This document shows, one piece after another, positions 25,700-34,536 of a stretch of 64,000 nucleotides of DNA. The stretch is from Verrucomicrobiaceae bacterium. Its GTDB lineage: Bacteria > Verrucomicrobiota > Verrucomicrobiia > Verrucomicrobiales > Verrucomicrobiaceae. How positions within the stretch are numbered: position 1 is the stretch's first letter; every line of letters starts with the position of its first letter. Where the stretch lies: the NCBI GenBank assembly GCA_027484445.1, contig JAIXSY010000025.1, forward strand, positions 124,001 to 188,000, read 5' to 3'. The notes beneath the pieces were generated by a model that did not search any database, was not told where the DNA came from, and was given only the letters and a program-made list of their open reading frames with translations. The translations under genes and the position numbers were made by a program.

Positions 25700-26440
25700 T
25701 TATTTGCCAGGAACGCCAAAGACCTGCACTTCGCAGTAATGGTTCATCTCGTTGGAGGTGTTGCCATTGCTGGTGAGGCGCACGTAGCGGGCCTTGGTGT
25801 TTTTGCCATCGATCACGCGACCGTGGTTGGTTTCGATGTAGGCAGGATCTGAACCCGCCCCCATCTTCAGGGTGTCGTCGTGGTCAGAGTTCCAGATGGT
25901 GGTCACGCCGTTCTTGAATTCGGGATCATCCGAGAGCTGGATCACCACGTCCACGTAGGCCTGGGCCTGCTTGTGGTAGTGCCAAACGGCGACTTTTTGG
26001 ATGCTGGTGGCCTCACCCAGATCGACCTGAACCCACTGGGGGCCTGGGGCCAATTCCACGAAGCAACCGTCAGAACCGTCTGCATCACCGTCGGTGACGA
26101 GGGTCAGATCGCCAATGATCGGAGCTGGATCGCTGGAGGTCACGGTTTTGCCTTTGGCCAAGTTCACGGTGCCCTTGGGAGCCATGAAGCTTTTCACGAT
26201 CTTGCTTGGATCAGGCTTCTCTAGGTTGGGAAGCTGAGCAGGCACAGGCGTGCCGATGAACATGGGCTTGGGGAAGTCGATCTTAACTTCTTCCTGGTCG
26301 CCTGCAGGAACCGCAGGGGCAGCGGCTGGAGCCGGAGCGGAGGCTGAGGGAGCAGCCGCGGCTGGGGCAGCAGCGTCTTTCTTGTCTCCACAGGACACGA
26401 GGGCCATGGAGAGGAGGATAGCGGGGGTGGTGTATTTCAT
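25700..26440 (-). CDS. Lipoprotein with a discoidin-like carbohydrate-binding domain
   Basis: A 246-residue protein with a lipoprotein signal ending in the lipobox LVSC (C17), an Ala/Pro linker to about residue 50, and a C-terminal domain (about 90-246). That domain resembles the F5/8 type C (discoidin) fold: NLAKGKTVTSSDPAP, QWVQVDLGEATSIQKVAVWH, KARYVRLTSNG and EMNHYCEVQVFG. Such domains bind sugars on the cell surface. It ends at a clear terminator and may be the last gene of the group that starts with the DoxX-like gene. Confidence 0.82.
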   Translation of the reverse strand: MKYTTPAILLSMALVSCGDKKDAAAPAAAAPSASAPAPAAAPAVPAGDQEEVKIDFPKPMFIGTPVPAQLPNLEKPDPSKIVKSFMAPKGTVNLAKGKTVTSSDPAPIIGDLTLVTDGDADGSDGCFVELAPGPQWVQVDLGEATSIQKVAVWHYHKQAQAYVDVVIQLSDDPEFKNGVTTIWNSDHDDTLKMGAGSDPAYIETNHGRVIDGKNTKARYVRLTSNGNTSNEMNHYCEVQVFGVPGK

Positions 26441-26554
26441 GGGGGATCTCTATCGGGCAAGGGAGGTCAGGATGCAATGTCATGGGCAAAGATCAAATCG
26501 GGAACTCAAGGCGACGCGAGTCGAGCCGAGTTCCCGATCAATCCTACCTTCGAC

Positions 26555-28042
26555 TTAGACCTCGAAGTCAGCTGGCGTGAAGGTGTGCTTCTGGCCAGTT
26601 TTCAAACATTCGTAAGCGGTCAAGACCGTGACGCAGGACTTGAAGGCATCAACCACATTGCAGGTGAGATGATCGTGCTTCTTCTGCTGCGCGGCTTCGA
26701 TGAAGTTGGCCACGTGTGGCGTGTGCGGATACACCTCCAGAATCACAGGGATTTCCCATGGATCGAGCGCCTTCGATTCGCGGGCATCGGCCACTGCCTT
26801 GGCAGTTCCGGTGACGTTGTAGGACTTCGGTGCTGGCTTCGCCCAGTTGCGAGGGTGCTCCCAGAATTTGTTCTTCACGGCATCCGGTGCCTTCACCAAG
26901 ATTGGATCATCGCCGACGGCGTATTGGCTCCAGTCGTTGGAAGGCTCAGCATAGACCTGATTGTAGGTGGGGCTTTCGGAGATGATGGCTGAACCGGAAA
27001 CGCCCATGTGCTTCTCGTAATAACCCTGTGAACCCGTGGTGGTCAGCACTTGGTAATAAGCGCGCATGATGCCCTCTGCTGTCTTGTATTCGTAGAGGCA
27101 CATCACGTTGTCTGGCAACTCGAACTTGGCCTTGGGCGTTCCATCAGGCCCAGGCGTGCCATCGTAGTAGTCCACACCGCCAGTGGCAAAGAGAGACACA
27201 GGGGTGGTCTCATACATCCAGTTGAACATGTCGATCTGGTGAGCGCCGAGGTCAGAGATGGGGCCGCCCCCGTACTTGGCGAACCAGCGCCAGTTGCGGA
27301 ACTGCTCCATACTGTCGAAGCCATACTTGGCCAGCATGGCGGAGGGGATCTCCTGGTTCTTCGGCACGCCAAGAGGCTGAGAGGCAGCGACACCGCGATT
27401 CCACTGGCCGTAGCAGTGGGTCACGCGACCCAACAGGCCTTTTTTGATGATCTTTTCACGCAGATGGATGTAGCGCGGGTTGGAATGGCGCTGGTGACCA
27501 ATCTGGAAAATGCCACCCGTCTGTTTCCAGGCGCGCACCATGTCCTTGGCACCATCAATGGTGTTGGACATCATTTTCTCACAATACACGGCTTTGCCCT
27601 TCTCCAGGCAGAGGCGCGAAAACGGTGCGTGCAGGTGGTCAGGCGTCGAGATGAAGACGGCCTCGATCTCGGGCTGCTTTTCCAGCATTTCCTCGATCGT
27701 TTCGTATTCGGCGACAGGGCCATTCACCTGATGCTTGTTCTCAAACGCCATGCGGCGAGCCACCGGCGTGCGGTTGTATTTCCAGATGTCGCAAACTGCC
27801 ACCCACTGGATGCCGCTCGGAATCTTGGAGGCAGCCACGCGAAGTCGGTCCCCCTGAGCACCACAGCCGACCAAGGCACATTTGATGGTTCGCCCTGCCG
27901 CTTCACCTTGGGCAATGGCGCTTTTGCTGGTGGCGAGATACAGACCGCTACCGGCCACGGCACTCGTGCGGAGGAATCCGCGACGATCCATGAATTTGGC
28001 GAGTCCAGTTTGGGGCTTGGAGGATGTAGGATCAGGGCTCAT
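26555..28042 (-). CDS. Gfo/Idh/MocA-family oxidoreductase, Tat-exported
   Basis: A 495-residue NAD(P)-dependent oxidoreductase. A Tat signal is present (MDRRGFLRTSAVAGSG) after a short N-terminal extension. The Rossmann motif is CALVGCGAQGD. The usual EKP motif reads CEKMM, retaining the catalytic Lys; DLGAHQIDMFNW is the conserved substrate-site helix. Large expansions of exported members are typical of Planctomycetes and Verrucomicrobia, where they are thought to act on sugars in the periplasm. The substrate is unknown. Confidence 0.9.
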   Translation of the reverse strand: MSPDPTSSKPQTGLAKFMDRRGFLRTSAVAGSGLYLATSKSAIAQGEAAGRTIKCALVGCGAQGDRLRVAASKIPSGIQWVAVCDIWKYNRTPVARRMAFENKHQVNGPVAEYETIEEMLEKQPEIEAVFISTPDHLHAPFSRLCLEKGKAVYCEKMMSNTIDGAKDMVRAWKQTGGIFQIGHQRHSNPRYIHLREKIIKKGLLGRVTHCYGQWNRGVAASQPLGVPKNQEIPSAMLAKYGFDSMEQFRNWRWFAKYGGGPISDLGAHQIDMFNWMYETTPVSLFATGGVDYYDGTPGPDGTPKAKFELPDNVMCLYEYKTAEGIMRAYYQVLTTTGSQGYYEKHMGVSGSAIISESPTYNQVYAEPSNDWSQYAVGDDPILVKAPDAVKNKFWEHPRNWAKPAPKSYNVTGTAKAVADARESKALDPWEIPVILEVYPHTPHVANFIEAAQQKKHDHLTCNVVDAFKSCVTVLTAYECLKTGQKHTFTPADFEV

Positions 28043-28075
28043 AGGCTTCGATGGAGCGTTACGGGCTGTCTAAGA

Positions 28076-28594
28076 TTAGGCTTCTGCCTTTTTTTGTCCG
28101 CCCTTCTTGAAACGAAGAAAACCATCCAACGAAAGGTAGCCATGCTTCACGGTGCTGAGAGCTAAGAAAGTGATCATGATGCCGATGCCGATGTTCACAG
28201 TCATTTCGGTGTCGTCTGGCAGCGCAGCGAGGCCAAAGCCCAGGGAAAGGAAGGTCAGGCCTGCGGCGAGCAGGGAGAACTCACTGAAGAAACCCACGAC
28301 CACCCAGAGGCCGACCAGCAGGAGAATGAAGCCAATGCTGTGGGCATACTGATCGATCGCCCAACCTGGCAGCACGGCGGGCAGGAAACTGTTGTCGGAC
28401 ATCAGCTTCGAGATGACGCCTGTCTTGGTCTCATAATTGCCCATGTTGAAGGTGGCAGCGGCACCGTCGCCCGAACGGAATTTATCCACGCCCGCCATGA
28501 AAAGACGCATGCCGACCCAAAGTCGGGTGATCAGGTTTGCAGCAGCAAGGTCAAAACGTGGGCAGCAGGGGGATGGGCAGGATTGATCAGACAT
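28076..28594 (-). CDS. DoxX/DoxD-like membrane protein
   Basis: A 172-residue protein. The N-terminus has several Cys (SCPSPCCP), then come about four hydrophobic segments with the DoxX-type pattern ANLITRLWVGMRLFMAGVDKF and GFILLLVGLWVVVGFF. The Lys-rich tail is cytosolic. ATG 28594 is used because the open frame upstream has no conserved sequence. The gene lies 33 bases before the oxidoreductase gene and probably shares its transcript. The function of this family is uncertain. Confidence 0.72.
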   Translation of the reverse strand: MSDQSCPSPCCPRFDLAAANLITRLWVGMRLFMAGVDKFRSGDGAAATFNMGNYETKTGVISKLMSDNSFLPAVLPGWAIDQYAHSIGFILLLVGLWVVVGFFSEFSLLAAGLTFLSLGFGLAALPDDTEMTVNIGIGIMITFLALSTVKHGYLSLDGFLRFKKGGQKKAEA

Positions 28595-28798
28595 GGGAAG
28601 AAGAATAGGTTGGAACGGAATGGGGAACGGGAGGGGCGGAGATTGGGCATACGTTTCTGGAAATCCAGCAGAATTTCCACACTTACAAAAGCTTCCGGCC
28701 AACCCTCATGACACCTGTAGGAAGCCAGGATTCGTTCTTGTTTTTTGCGCAACTTCCTCCATAGCAAGCTCTCCTTGAGCGTTACGATTTTCTGACAA

Positions 28799-29518
28799 AT
28801 GGCATCCCCTTCCATTTTCCCAGCAACTCGATGGACTCTACTCCGATCTCTGCGTGAAGGATCTGATCAAGAAGCCATGCGCGCACTCCAAACCTTGTGT
28901 CAGGCTTACTGGACACCGCTTTACTTAGTCGCCCGTCGTCGCGGCATGAATCAGCATGATGCTGAAGATGCCGTGCAGGGTTTTTTTCATAACCTTCTCC
29001 GCAACCAAGCGCTGGAACACGCCGATCAGCAGCTCGGCATGCTCCGAAACTACCTGCTGGCCGGTTTTGAGAAGCATCGCATCAAGCTCTGGACTGAGAA
29101 AAACAAGCGAGTACAGGGCCCTGGCGATCTGCAGGCTGCCCAGGAGGCCGAGCAGCGGTATCAAGAAGTGGCTGATGTCGATGCCAGCCCCGAGACGCTT
29201 TATCTGCGCGAATGGGCCAGGCTGACCCTGGAGCGCAGTCTAGACAAACTGCGGGAAGAACAAGCCATGAAAGGCCAGCTGGAGCGCTTTGACCAGCTAG
29301 CGCCTTACCTCATTCATGAGCAAGGAGAGCAATCCTTGCAGCAGCTCGCCCTGGAGATCGGCATGAGTGCGACCTCTTGCCGACAGGCTCTTTTTCGACT
29401 GCGCCGCGCCTATCGAGAAAAAATCCAAGAAGAGCTGGCCTTGGTGCTCGGCACGAATGACCTGGATGAAATTCAGCGTGAGCTGCAGGCACTTTATCAC
29501 GCTTTTGATACTCCGTAG
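28799..29518 (+). CDS. ECF-type RNA polymerase sigma factor
   Basis: A 239-residue sigma-70 family protein of the planctomycete/verrucomicrobial type, with the characteristic start FPATRWTLLRSLREGS. Region 2 is at about 25-95 (HDAEDAVQGFFHNLL), and region 4 at about 165-215 (LEIGMSATSCRQALFRLRRAYREKI) is a helix-turn-helix. It starts five bases before a Ser/Thr kinase gene, so the two are co-expressed and the kinase probably controls the sigma factor. No anti-sigma factor is visible. Confidence 0.88.
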   Translation: MASPSIFPATRWTLLRSLREGSDQEAMRALQTLCQAYWTPLYLVARRRGMNQHDAEDAVQGFFHNLLRNQALEHADQQLGMLRNYLLAGFEKHRIKLWTEKNKRVQGPGDLQAAQEAEQRYQEVADVDASPETLYLREWARLTLERSLDKLREEQAMKGQLERFDQLAPYLIHEQGEQSLQQLALEIGMSATSCRQALFRLRRAYREKIQEELALVLGTNDLDEIQRELQALYHAFDTP

Positions 29519-29523
29519 AAGAC

Positions 29524-32133
29524 ATGTCTTCCTTTGCCTCCAAGATCATCGCCGGCCAGGAGCGCGGCATCTTGTCTCAACTCTTGGGTAGCCAGCCAGG
29601 GGAGGAGGAAGGTAGCCAACTCGGGGCCTACACGCTGGTTCGAAAACTCGGCGAGGGTGGCTTTGGCATCGTCTGGAAAGCACAACAAAATCTCCCCATT
29701 CAGCGTGAGGTCGCTCTGAAAATCCTGAAGCGTGGCATGGACACCGCTCAAGTGTTAGCCCGCTTTGAGCTGGAGCAACAAACCCTTGCCGCGATGAAGC
29801 ATCCCGCCATCGCGGCACTGCTGGACGCGGGCGAAACTGAAGACTGTCGGCCCTTTTTCGTCATGGAGTTGGTTCAGGGCTGCTCCGTCACCGAGTTTTG
29901 CCGCAGCCGGTCCCTTTCGTGGCAGGATCGCGTTTCCCTCTTTCTCGAAGTTTGCCGTGGCGTGCAGCATGCACATCAGGCAGGGATCATTCATCGTGAC
30001 CTGAAACCTTCGAACATCCTAGTGTCCGAACTGGATGGCCGCCCTGTGCCCAAAATCATTGATTTCGGCATCGCCAAAGCCCTGCAACAAACGAACAGCG
30101 GACACACGCTGATCACACGCCCAGGCCACGTGCTGGGAACTCCGCAGTACATGTCCCCCGAGCAATTGCGCGGAGGGACCGCCCTCGACATCCGCAGCGA
30201 CGTGTATTCCCTCGGCGTTCTGTTTTATGAAATGCTGACGGGCACCCTGCCCTATGAAGAGACGCCAAGAGCTCGCCACGCCTCTCCTGCTGAGATGCTG
30301 GATCTGCTGAGTCATCACCGACCCCGCCGCCCCTCGACACGCATCACGCAGAGTCGTGGCCCCTTCCCTCTTCTGCGCCTGCAGCCCGGAGATCATGGCC
30401 TGCCCGCAGATCTCGATTGGATCATTCTCAAATGCCTAGAGCAGGAAAAAGAGCGCCGCTACGACAGCACCAGCGCCTTGATCGCTGACCTGGAGCACTT
30501 CCGGCAAAACAAACCGGTGCTCGCGCGACCCCCGAGCTTCAGCTACTTGGCTGGAAGATGGATTCGTCGGAACCGACTCGCAGCCGCAGCCGCCATCATC
30601 AGCCTCAGCGCAATCTTTACAGGCGCTGGCATGGCCTTTTGGCAAGCACATGTGGCCATTCAAGCCAAGCAAATCGCTGAGGCCGAATCCAACCGAGCCC
30701 GCAGCACCGCGAGCTTCCTGACCTCGCTGCTGGATCGTGTGGCAGGAGGTGTCGCACTCGGCAGAAACCCAGAAGCGCTCAAGCTTGCTCTGGATGACAG
30801 CCCCAAACTCATCGCCGAACTGCAGAGCGATCCCACTCTCCAAGCCGATCTCTACCAACGTGTCGGCAAGCTCTACGCCGACATGGGCGAACGAAAACTC
30901 GCCATGCCGCTGTATGAGGCCTACGCCGCCATCCAGACCAAAACCTTCGGTCCTGTCAGTGAGCCTGCCGTCCGCGCTGACATGGCCCTCGCGGCCATCA
31001 CGACCGACCACGGAGACCGAAGAAAAGCCACACCGCTGCTGAATAGCATTTTGGAGCGACTGGAAAAGTTAGGCCTCAAGGGCAGCAGTTTATGGTTTGA
31101 AAGCCGACGACTGAAGTTTCGTGTCCTGGAGAAACTCAATCAGATCCAGAAATCGCGCCTAGAAGCTCTGTCAGCTCTCGAAGATTTGGCACAAACTCCC
31201 AACGTGGAGCCATCGGTGATTTTCGCTGTGAAAATGAATAGCTGCCAAGTCTTCGAGTTCAGCAAAGACTTCAAACGAGCCGAACAAATGATCGCAGAAG
31301 TGGATCGCTTGCTGGTCCACTTGCACGACTCTCCGGGCTACAACTACCGAAGAATCTGGCAAGACCGCCGCATGCATCTTTGGAAAGCTCAGGGCAAGTT
31401 CGACCTCGTCATCGACGACCTCAAAAAACGAATCGCAGGTGCGTCTGCCCAAGATTATCAGGCCAAGCATTTAGCCCTGCTGAAGCTTTCAGAAACAGAA
31501 ACGGGCATTGGCAAACATGAGGACGCCATCGCTCATGCCCAGGCAGCTTATGAATTGGCTGCCAATCATGCTCCTGATTCGGAGACCCCCAAAGACCTAC
31601 AGCTAAACATGCAACGTCGAGACATGGTCGAGTCTCTGCACACCCTGGCCCTGGCATGCAGCACAGCCAAAAAGCACCAAGAGGCCGTGAATGCCGCCAA
31701 ACGCGGTGTGGAGGTTTCGCTCGCACAAGGGAATGGCTACACGATCTCCAAAATCATGCAGACTCTGGCAGACGTGCTCGTTCGCTCAGGAGACCTGGAG
31801 GCCGCTTATGAGTGCCACGCCGAACGAGCCAAACGCATCAATACTCACCTTGCCAGTTACAATCGCTGGTATGAAGACGTGAAGGCCATGGCCTCGATCA
31901 GACTTCGCCAGCAGCGCAACAGCGAAGCTCTAGAATTAGCCAAGGAGTATTGGGAAAAAGTCCGTGCCATTCCTCAAGCTCAAGACGACACAGAACATCT
32001 GGCTGATACTGCTGCATTTGCGCTTCGTTGCTACGAAGCCGCGAAAAAAACTGACCCAAACAGCCAAGTCACAGAGGCCATGCTACAAACATGGAGAGAG
32101 CACGTCAGCCGGGCAAAACAAGCGAAGCGCTAA
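29524..32133 (+). CDS. Transmembrane Ser/Thr protein kinase with helical-repeat C-terminus
   Basis: An 869-residue Hanks-type kinase. The kinase domain spans about 34-330: LGEGGFGIVW (ATP loop), VALKILK (Lys), IIHRDLKPSNIL (catalytic loop), IIDFGIAKA (DFG), GTPQYMSPEQ and SDVYSLGVLFYEMLTG. One membrane helix follows at about 356-378 (AAAAIISLSAIFTGAG). The remaining 490 residues are helical and TPR-like, probably a sensing or partner-binding domain. All catalytic residues are intact. It is coupled to the ECF sigma gene before it. Confidence 0.92.
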   Translation: MSSFASKIIAGQERGILSQLLGSQPGEEEGSQLGAYTLVRKLGEGGFGIVWKAQQNLPIQREVALKILKRGMDTAQVLARFELEQQTLAAMKHPAIAALLDAGETEDCRPFFVMELVQGCSVTEFCRSRSLSWQDRVSLFLEVCRGVQHAHQAGIIHRDLKPSNILVSELDGRPVPKIIDFGIAKALQQTNSGHTLITRPGHVLGTPQYMSPEQLRGGTALDIRSDVYSLGVLFYEMLTGTLPYEETPRARHASPAEMLDLLSHHRPRRPSTRITQSRGPFPLLRLQPGDHGLPADLDWIILKCLEQEKERRYDSTSALIADLEHFRQNKPVLARPPSFSYLAGRWIRRNRLAAAAAIISLSAIFTGAGMAFWQAHVAIQAKQIAEAESNRARSTASFLTSLLDRVAGGVALGRNPEALKLALDDSPKLIAELQSDPTLQADLYQRVGKLYADMGERKLAMPLYEAYAAIQTKTFGPVSEPAVRADMALAAITTDHGDRRKATPLLNSILERLEKLGLKGSSLWFESRRLKFRVLEKLNQIQKSRLEALSALEDLAQTPNVEPSVIFAVKMNSCQVFEFSKDFKRAEQMIAEVDRLLVHLHDSPGYNYRRIWQDRRMHLWKAQGKFDLVIDDLKKRIAGASAQDYQAKHLALLKLSETETGIGKHEDAIAHAQAAYELAANHAPDSETPKDLQLNMQRRDMVESLHTLALACSTAKKHQEAVNAAKRGVEVSLAQGNGYTISKIMQTLADVLVRSGDLEAAYECHAERAKRINTHLASYNRWYEDVKAMASIRLRQQRNSEALELAKEYWEKVRAIPQAQDDTEHLADTAAFALRCYEAAKKTDPNSQVTEAMLQTWREHVSRAKQAKR

Positions 32134-32158
32134 GAGGCAAAACACAAGCCATCTGGTT

Positions 32159-33454
32159 TCAAAGCTTTGTTCCGGTCTTGCCCGTCGCTCGCAGCAAATC
32201 ATGCTGCGCCTTGTTGAAGGCCACAACGGCTACCACACGATTTTGACGGGCGCGCGTGAGTTCCTCACGAGCCAGCAGATACTCCAAAACCAAGCCAAGC
32301 TGGCTCGCCTGGCGTCCTTTGGCCAGTTTCACCATCTCTTCGGCGGCACTGACGGCTTCGTCGTTGATGGAAATCTGATCGTGAGCGCTTTGCGCCTTCG
32401 CCGCAGCCTCCACGACCTCGCGACCGATCGCGGCCTTGACCTGGCCTGCTTGCAGCTTTGTGGCTTCTTCCTGTGCTCCGGCAATGATCTGGCGTTGTTT
32501 GTCAAAGAGGCCGCCAGGGCCGATTTTCCAGCCGAGGCCGATGTACATGGTCTGCGTGTCGTCGAAGTTACTGACGTCGCCATTGAAGCCTCCGCCAAGG
32601 CCGCCGAAGCCGTAACCCGCCTGCACATTTGGAATCATCGGAGCCACGCGGGCGCGATCTTTTTCCAAAACCGCTGCCTGATTCACCGCGCCGGCCGCTT
32701 TCATCTCAGGACGATGCTGCGCAGCCTGCGAGATGAGCGTGGCGACACCGAGTTTGCGATCCAAGAGCCGCACCGGCACCAGATCCGCTTTTGCAGGGCG
32801 GAGTTCACTGTCCGCAGGCAGTCGCAGTGTCTCGGCAAGCGCCGCAGCGGCCAGATCACGCTTCTCCTGATGCTGGCGAATCGCGAGCTTCTCGCGGCTG
32901 ACCTGTGTCTTCACGCGCAGCAGGTCCGCACGAAACGCCGTGCCTGCATCCACCGCGCCACCGATCTGCTTTTCGTAATCCTGCGTGAGCCGCAAATCGT
33001 CCTCAATGATCGCCAGCGAGGCCTCCGCGGCCAAAAGATCGTAGTAACGGCCCGTCGCCTGCATCACGATGTCGCGTCGCGTCTTCTCCGCGAGTTGCTC
33101 CGCCGCGAGGGCACGCTGTTTCGCCGCCAGCGCCGCGTAATACATATCCCCCGGCGACCAATCGATCATGAGATTCGGCCCCAAGGTGTACTGCTGCTTG
33201 CTGACATCAAACACCGCGCCCGCGATGTCCTGCACATTCCCATCCGTGCGCCGATAACCCGCTCCCAGCGTCAACGAAGGCCAAAAGCGTTGCCAAGCCA
33301 GCTTCGACTCCGCGAGCACTTCGGTGTGCTTTGTTTTCGCGAGCTGGATTTCATCATTGTTCGCCCCCGCGAGCATCATGACGGTCGGCAGGTCAACATG
33401 CACCGGCGCGGCGAAAGAAATCGCAGGAACAAGAAGGAGTAGGACGAACTTCAT
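32159..33454 (-). CDS. TolC-like outer membrane efflux protein
   Basis: A 431-residue outer membrane channel protein with signal peptide MKFVLLLLVPAISFAA and two OEP-type repeats rich in Ala, Glu and Gln coiled-coil helices. It is the third gene of an efflux operon, after the RND pump and the adaptor. The first codons ATGAAGTTCGTCCTAC coincide with the arm of the palindromic element found twice nearby, so the element may have contributed the 5' end. Confidence 0.87.
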   Translation of the reverse strand: MKFVLLLLVPAISFAAPVHVDLPTVMMLAGANNDEIQLAKTKHTEVLAESKLAWQRFWPSLTLGAGYRRTDGNVQDIAGAVFDVSKQQYTLGPNLMIDWSPGDMYYAALAAKQRALAAEQLAEKTRRDIVMQATGRYYDLLAAEASLAIIEDDLRLTQDYEKQIGGAVDAGTAFRADLLRVKTQVSREKLAIRQHQEKRDLAAAALAETLRLPADSELRPAKADLVPVRLLDRKLGVATLISQAAQHRPEMKAAGAVNQAAVLEKDRARVAPMIPNVQAGYGFGGLGGGFNGDVSNFDDTQTMYIGLGWKIGPGGLFDKQRQIIAGAQEEATKLQAGQVKAAIGREVVEAAAKAQSAHDQISINDEAVSAAEEMVKLAKGRQASQLGLVLEYLLAREELTRARQNRVVAVVAFNKAQHDLLRATGKTGTKL

Positions 33455-33461
33455 GGGTGAC

Positions 33462-33523
33462 GTAGAACGAACTTTCCAGTTCTTTGGGTTTGGGAGATGA
33501 ACGAGTTGGAAATCTCCTTCTAC
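33462..33523. repeat. Diverged copy of the GTAGRACGAACTT palindromic element
   Basis: It begins GTAGAACGAACTTTCCAG and ends with TCTCCTTCTAC, matching the ends of the element at 36365-36434 with several changes. It fills the gap between the adaptor and TolC genes, and its right end supplies the stop codon of the adaptor gene. Confidence 0.6.
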
Positions 33524-34506
33524 GGTTTGATCGTGACAGCCTGCTTGTCGGTAAGCGCAGTCGTTCCCGGCACCAGCAACACATCATCCGCATTCAGTTC
33601 GGGCAGCTCGACGTTGGTTCCGTCGTTGAAACCGATCTTCACGGCGGTTTTCATCGCTTTGCCGTCCACATGCTTGAAGACGAAGCCATTCGTCTTTTCC
33701 ATCACCAGAGCACCCACGGGCACAAGCGTGGCTCCTTCGTGCTTTTCGACGGCGATCTTCGTCATCGCATACATGCCGGGGCGGAGTTTGAGGTCGGGGT
33801 TCTTCAAATCGGCCTCCGCAAGCATCGTGCGCGTGGCGGGATCGAGCGCATAGCTGATGCGGCTGATGCTGGCTTCGATGGGCGTGGCTCCGGCGGCGTC
33901 GATTTGAGCTTTCACAGGCTTGCCGACGGTGACGAGGCCGGTTTCGAGTTCGGTGACGGGGATTTGCAGGCGCAGCGTGCTGAGGTCGGTGACTTCGAGG
34001 AGCTTGGTCGTGTTCGCGGTGGCGAGAGAGCCGGGATCGGCGAAACGCGCAGTGATGATGCCGTCGAAGGGCGCTTTGAGCGTGGCGAACTGCGTTTGCG
34101 TCTCGCCGCGTTCCAGTTCGGCCTTCGCGATGGCAAGTTTGGCTTCGGCGTCATCGACTGCCTGCGGCAAGACGAGGTCGGGAGACTTCGCTCGGGCTTC
34201 GTGGAGGCGTTTCACTTCGATTTCGGCCGCTTTGACCTCGGCTTTGGCTTTGGCGATGTCCGCTTCGAGTTCCGGCACTTCGAGCGTGACGAGCACTTGG
34301 CCCGCTTTGACGGCATCGCCCTTATCGACGGTGATTTTGGCGATGTAGCCGGTCACTTTGGCATGCAGCGTGGATTGCTGCCAAGGCGCGAGCGTGCTCG
34401 GCAGCGAAACCCAGCGGTGGATGAGGCCGGTGGTGGGTTTGGTGGTGGGGAGCTCCAAAGCGAAAGCGCTGGAGGTGAAGAGGATCAGGGGGAGCAGTCG
34501 GAGCAT
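33520..34506 (-). CDS. RND efflux periplasmic adaptor (membrane fusion protein)
   Basis: A 328-residue exported adaptor with signal peptide MLRLLPLILFTSSAFA. The lipoyl half-motif is HAKVTGYIAKITVDKGDAVKAG, then a long Ala/Glu/Lys helical hairpin (EADIAKAKAEVKAAEIEVKR), then the second lipoyl and beta-barrel parts (APFDGIITARFADPGSL). It bridges the inner-membrane pump and the outer-membrane channel. It starts 30 bases after the pump gene and its stop lies in a palindromic repeat. Confidence 0.9.
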   Translation of the reverse strand: MLRLLPLILFTSSAFALELPTTKPTTGLIHRWVSLPSTLAPWQQSTLHAKVTGYIAKITVDKGDAVKAGQVLVTLEVPELEADIAKAKAEVKAAEIEVKRLHEARAKSPDLVLPQAVDDAEAKLAIAKAELERGETQTQFATLKAPFDGIITARFADPGSLATANTTKLLEVTDLSTLRLQIPVTELETGLVTVGKPVKAQIDAAGATPIEASISRISYALDPATRTMLAEADLKNPDLKLRPGMYAMTKIAVEKHEGATLVPVGALVMEKTNGFVFKHVDGKAMKTAVKIGFNDGTNVELPELNADDVLLVPGTTALTDKQAVTIKP

Positions 34507-34536
34507 ATGAGATAGGTCGGATAGGGCTTATGGATC